Shown here piece after piece: positions 61,870 to 64,000 of a DNA stretch of 64,000 nucleotides. The stretch is from Erwinia aphidicola (GTDB lineage: Bacteria; Pseudomonadota; Gammaproteobacteria; Enterobacterales; Enterobacteriaceae). The translations under genes were made by a program, and so were the position numbers. Numbering within the stretch: the first letter of the stretch is position 1; each line of letters begins with the position of its first letter. The stretch spans positions 2,480,001 through 2,544,000 of the forward strand of contig NZ_JAMKCQ010000001.1 in the NCBI RefSeq assembly GCF_024169515.1, in the 5' to 3' direction. Below the pieces are notes generated by a model. The model was not told where the DNA came from and made no database searches. It was given only the letters and a program-made list of their open reading frames with translations.

Positions 61870-62646
61870 TCAAACGGCTTCGTGACGTTTAAACACCAGC
61901 TCGTTGCCCTTGCTGGCATCCGCATCAAAGAAGTAGCCATCGACATCGAACGTCTTCAGCTGTGCCGGTTTACTCAGTTTATTCTCAATGATATAGCGGC
62001 TCATCAGGCCACGCGCTTTCTTGGCGTAGAAGCTGATCACCTTAAATTTGCCGTTCTTCTCATCTAAAAATACCGGTTTGATAATCTCGCCGTTCAGCAG
62101 TTTCGGCTTCACCGCTTTGAAATACTCATCCGAGGCAAGATTAATCAGCACGTTATCGCCCTGTTCCGCCAGCGCAGCGTTTAGCGCTTCAGTAAGCTTG
62201 TCGCCCCAGAAGCTGTAGAGGTCCTTACCGACCGGATTCGCCAGTTTAATCCCCATTTCCAGGCGGTACGGCATCATCAGGTCGAGCGGGCGCAGCAGGC
62301 CGTATAAGCCGGAGAGCATGCGCAGATGCTGCTGGGCAAAATCGAACTGCTTCTCGCTGAAGGTTTCGGCCTGCAGGCCGGTATAGACATCGCCTTTAAA
62401 CGCGAGGATCGCCTGGCGGGCGTTGTCCGGGGTGAAATCCGGCTGCCAGTCGTTGAAGCGCTCGGCATTCAGTACGGCCAGTTTATCGCTGATATGCATC
62501 AGCGAACTGATATCGGCAGGGGAGAGCTTACGGGCGACGTTAATCAGCTTTTGTGACTCATCCAGCAGCGCGGGCTGAGTGTAGCGTTTGGTCGCCAGCG
62601 GACTTTCAAAATCCAGCGTTTTGGCCGGAGAAATTACCATCAACAT
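61870..62646 (-). CDS. yaaA: Peroxide stress protein YaaA
   Basis: A 258-residue DUF328/UPF0246 protein. It has [72 protein letters not shown] and [19 protein letters not shown], matching E. coli YaaA along its length. YaaA limits free iron during hydrogen peroxide stress and binds DNA. It is divergent from talB; E. coli yaaJ, which lies between them there, is missing. Confidence 0.95.
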   Translation of the reverse strand: MLMVISPAKTLDFESPLATKRYTQPALLDESQKLINVARKLSPADISSLMHISDKLAVLNAERFNDWQPDFTPDNARQAILAFKGDVYTGLQAETFSEKQFDFAQQHLRMLSGLYGLLRPLDLMMPYRLEMGIKLANPVGKDLYSFWGDKLTEALNAALAEQGDNVLINLASDEYFKAVKPKLLNGEIIKPVFLDEKNGKFKVISFYAKKARGLMSRYIIENKLSKPAQLKTFDVDGYFFDADASKGNELVFKRHEAV

Positions 62647-62937
62647 GCGCGCGTCCTTTTAAAATTTTTAGTCGCTCTGATTTCGGATAACAGTGTGCAG
62701 CTATGTTAGCAAAAAAGCGCCTTCGCGTGACGAATCGCTGCTATTGGTGAAGGTTTATCACCGAATCTGGCCGTTGTTGCCCGCAGAGCATGCAGGGAAA
62801 AATGTGATTTTGTGCGCTGGCATTCTCCTGCTGTGTTACGGGGAACGGCACTGCTTGCATGGCGGGGTGCGCGTGCTATCATCCGGGACAGACATTTTCA
62901 ACACCCTGACAAATCAACTTTGATGAGAATGACAACT

Positions 62938-63891
62938 ATGACGGACAAATTATCTTCCCTGCGTCAACTCACTACCGTTGTTGCTGATACCGGCGACATT
63001 GCGGCGATGAAACTCTACAAACCTCAGGATGCCACCACTAACCCTTCTCTGATCCTCAGCGCTGCACAGATCCCGGAATACCGTAAGCTGATCGACGAAG
63101 CGGTGAGCTGGGCGCGTGAGCAGACCAGTGACAAAGAAGAGCAGATCTCCTACGCTGCCGACAAGCTGGCTGTGAACATCGGTCTGGAAATCCTCAAGCT
63201 GGTCCCTGGCCGTATCTCTACCGAAGTTGATGCGCGCCTCTCTTACGACACCGAAGGCAGCATCGCTAAAGCGCATAGCCTGATCAAACTGTATAACGAT
63301 GCCGGCATCAGCAATGACCGCATCCTGATCAAGCTGGCTTCCACCTGGCAGGGCATCCGTGCCGCTGAGCAGCTGGAAAAAGAGGGCATCAACTGTAACC
63401 TGACGCTGCTGTTCTCCTTCGCCCAGGCGCGTGCTTGTGCTGAAGCTGGCGTGTTCCTGATCTCCCCGTTTGTTGGCCGTATCCTCGACTGGTACAAGGC
63501 GAACACCGATAAGAAAGAGTACGCACCTAACGAAGATCCAGGCGTGATTTCCGTGACTGAAATCTACGAATACTACAAGCAGCACGGTTACGAGACCGTG
63601 GTGATGGGCGCCAGCTTCCGTAACGTGGGCGAAATCATCGAACTGGCCGGCTGCGACCGCCTGACCATCTCTCCGGGCCTGCTGAAAGAGCTGTCTGAAA
63701 CCGAAGGCACTCTGGAGCGTAAGCTCTCTTACCAGGGCGAAGTGAAAGCGCGCCCGGCTAAAATGACAGAGTCCGAGTTCCTGTGGCAGCACAACCAGGA
63801 CCCAATGGCGGTCCAGAAACTGGCTGAAGGCATCCGTAACTTTGCCATCGACCAGGGCAAGCTCGATAAGATGATTGCTGACCTGCTGTAA
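62938..63891 (+). CDS. talB: Transaldolase B
   Basis: A 317-residue transaldolase of the pentose phosphate pathway, equal to E. coli TalB. The start [20 protein letters not shown] is at ATG 62938; the frame extends upstream without a good start. The Schiff-base Lys is in [14 protein letters not shown], and other conserved parts are [10 protein letters not shown] and [13 protein letters not shown]. The context yaaA-talB supports talB rather than talA. Confidence 0.96.
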   Translation: MTDKLSSLRQLTTVVADTGDIAAMKLYKPQDATTNPSLILSAAQIPEYRKLIDEAVSWAREQTSDKEEQISYAADKLAVNIGLEILKLVPGRISTEVDARLSYDTEGSIAKAHSLIKLYNDAGISNDRILIKLASTWQGIRAAEQLEKEGINCNLTLLFSFAQARACAEAGVFLISPFVGRILDWYKANTDKKEYAPNEDPGVISVTEIYEYYKQHGYETVVMGASFRNVGEIIELAGCDRLTISPGLLKELSETEGTLERKLSYQGEVKARPAKMTESEFLWQHNQDPMAVQKLAEGIRNFAIDQGKLDKMIADLL

Positions 63892-64000
63892 TAGCCCGCA
63901 GTCTTAAACTGTAGCGGGGTGAGCGCATTTGCCGCCTTGCTACAGTTCCCATTGTTTTGGCTATTCCTGAATTCTAATCTCTCTCCCCTCGCTATACATC

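Overview
The window is a stretch of enterobacterial chromosome. From 9.5 kb to the right end it keeps the gene order known from the end of the E. coli K-12 map: prfC-osmY-ytjA-yjjU-yjjV-deoCABD-ytjB-serB-radA-nadR-ettA-slt-trpR-yjjX-gpmB-rob-creA-arcA-yjjY?-yjtD-thrLABC-yaaA-talB. Codon use is GC-rich. Several E. coli genes of this stretch are absent (yjjWI, yjjJ, lplA, creBCD, yaaJ) and other genes occupy some of the gaps. Together with a urea amidolyase operon and an EntF/SwrW-like synthetase, this suggests a plant- or environment-associated Enterobacterales such as Erwinia, Pantoea or a relative. The genus is an inference.

Layout. (1) 1-7.2 kb: an Rhs polymorphic-toxin island. The 3' end of an rhs gene carries a GH-E-type nuclease tip followed by a TPR-like immunity gene. 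Next comes a promoterless second rhs 3' cassette, nearly identical over 1.3 kb, with an unrelated ADP-ribosyltransferase tip. It is followed by a 140-residue gene and an ADP-ribosylglycohydrolase gene. A decayed copy of the 3' end of the neighbouring yghU-like gene closes the island. (2) 7.3-14.2 kb: a small membrane protein, yghU, tag, prfC, osmY, ytjA, yjjU, yjjV. (3) 14.25-18.8 kb: the deo nucleoside catabolic operon behind a well-preserved DeoR/CRP control region. (4) 19-31.3 kb: ytjB, serB-radA-nadR and ettA, mixed with accessory oxidoreductases, a LysR regulator, a porin and a 2-hydroxyacid dehydrogenase. (5) 31.4-48.3 kb: an accessory block inserted between ettA and slt. It holds deoR, a one-module serine-type NRPS, and a leftward urea operon (allophanate hydrolase, urea carboxylase, GntR regulator, UrtABCDE transporter). 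(6) 48.3-64 kb: slt to talB, including the attenuated thr operon.

How the genes work together. UrtABCDE would import urea, and urea carboxylase plus allophanate hydrolase would turn it into ammonia without nickel. The GntR protein encoded in the same operon probably binds the long palindrome in front of it. DeoR, encoded 13 kb from the deo operon, probably binds the two matching 16-bp palindromes there. TrpR has its own operator.

A second theme is a family of GC-rich palindromic repeats ending in GTAGGGG/CCCCTAC. They lie in many intergenic gaps, sometimes as terminators, and in two places have grown into tandem arrays (46-bp period at 32.2 kb, 110-bp period at 48.5 kb). No tRNA, rRNA, intact insertion sequence or CRISPR array was seen.
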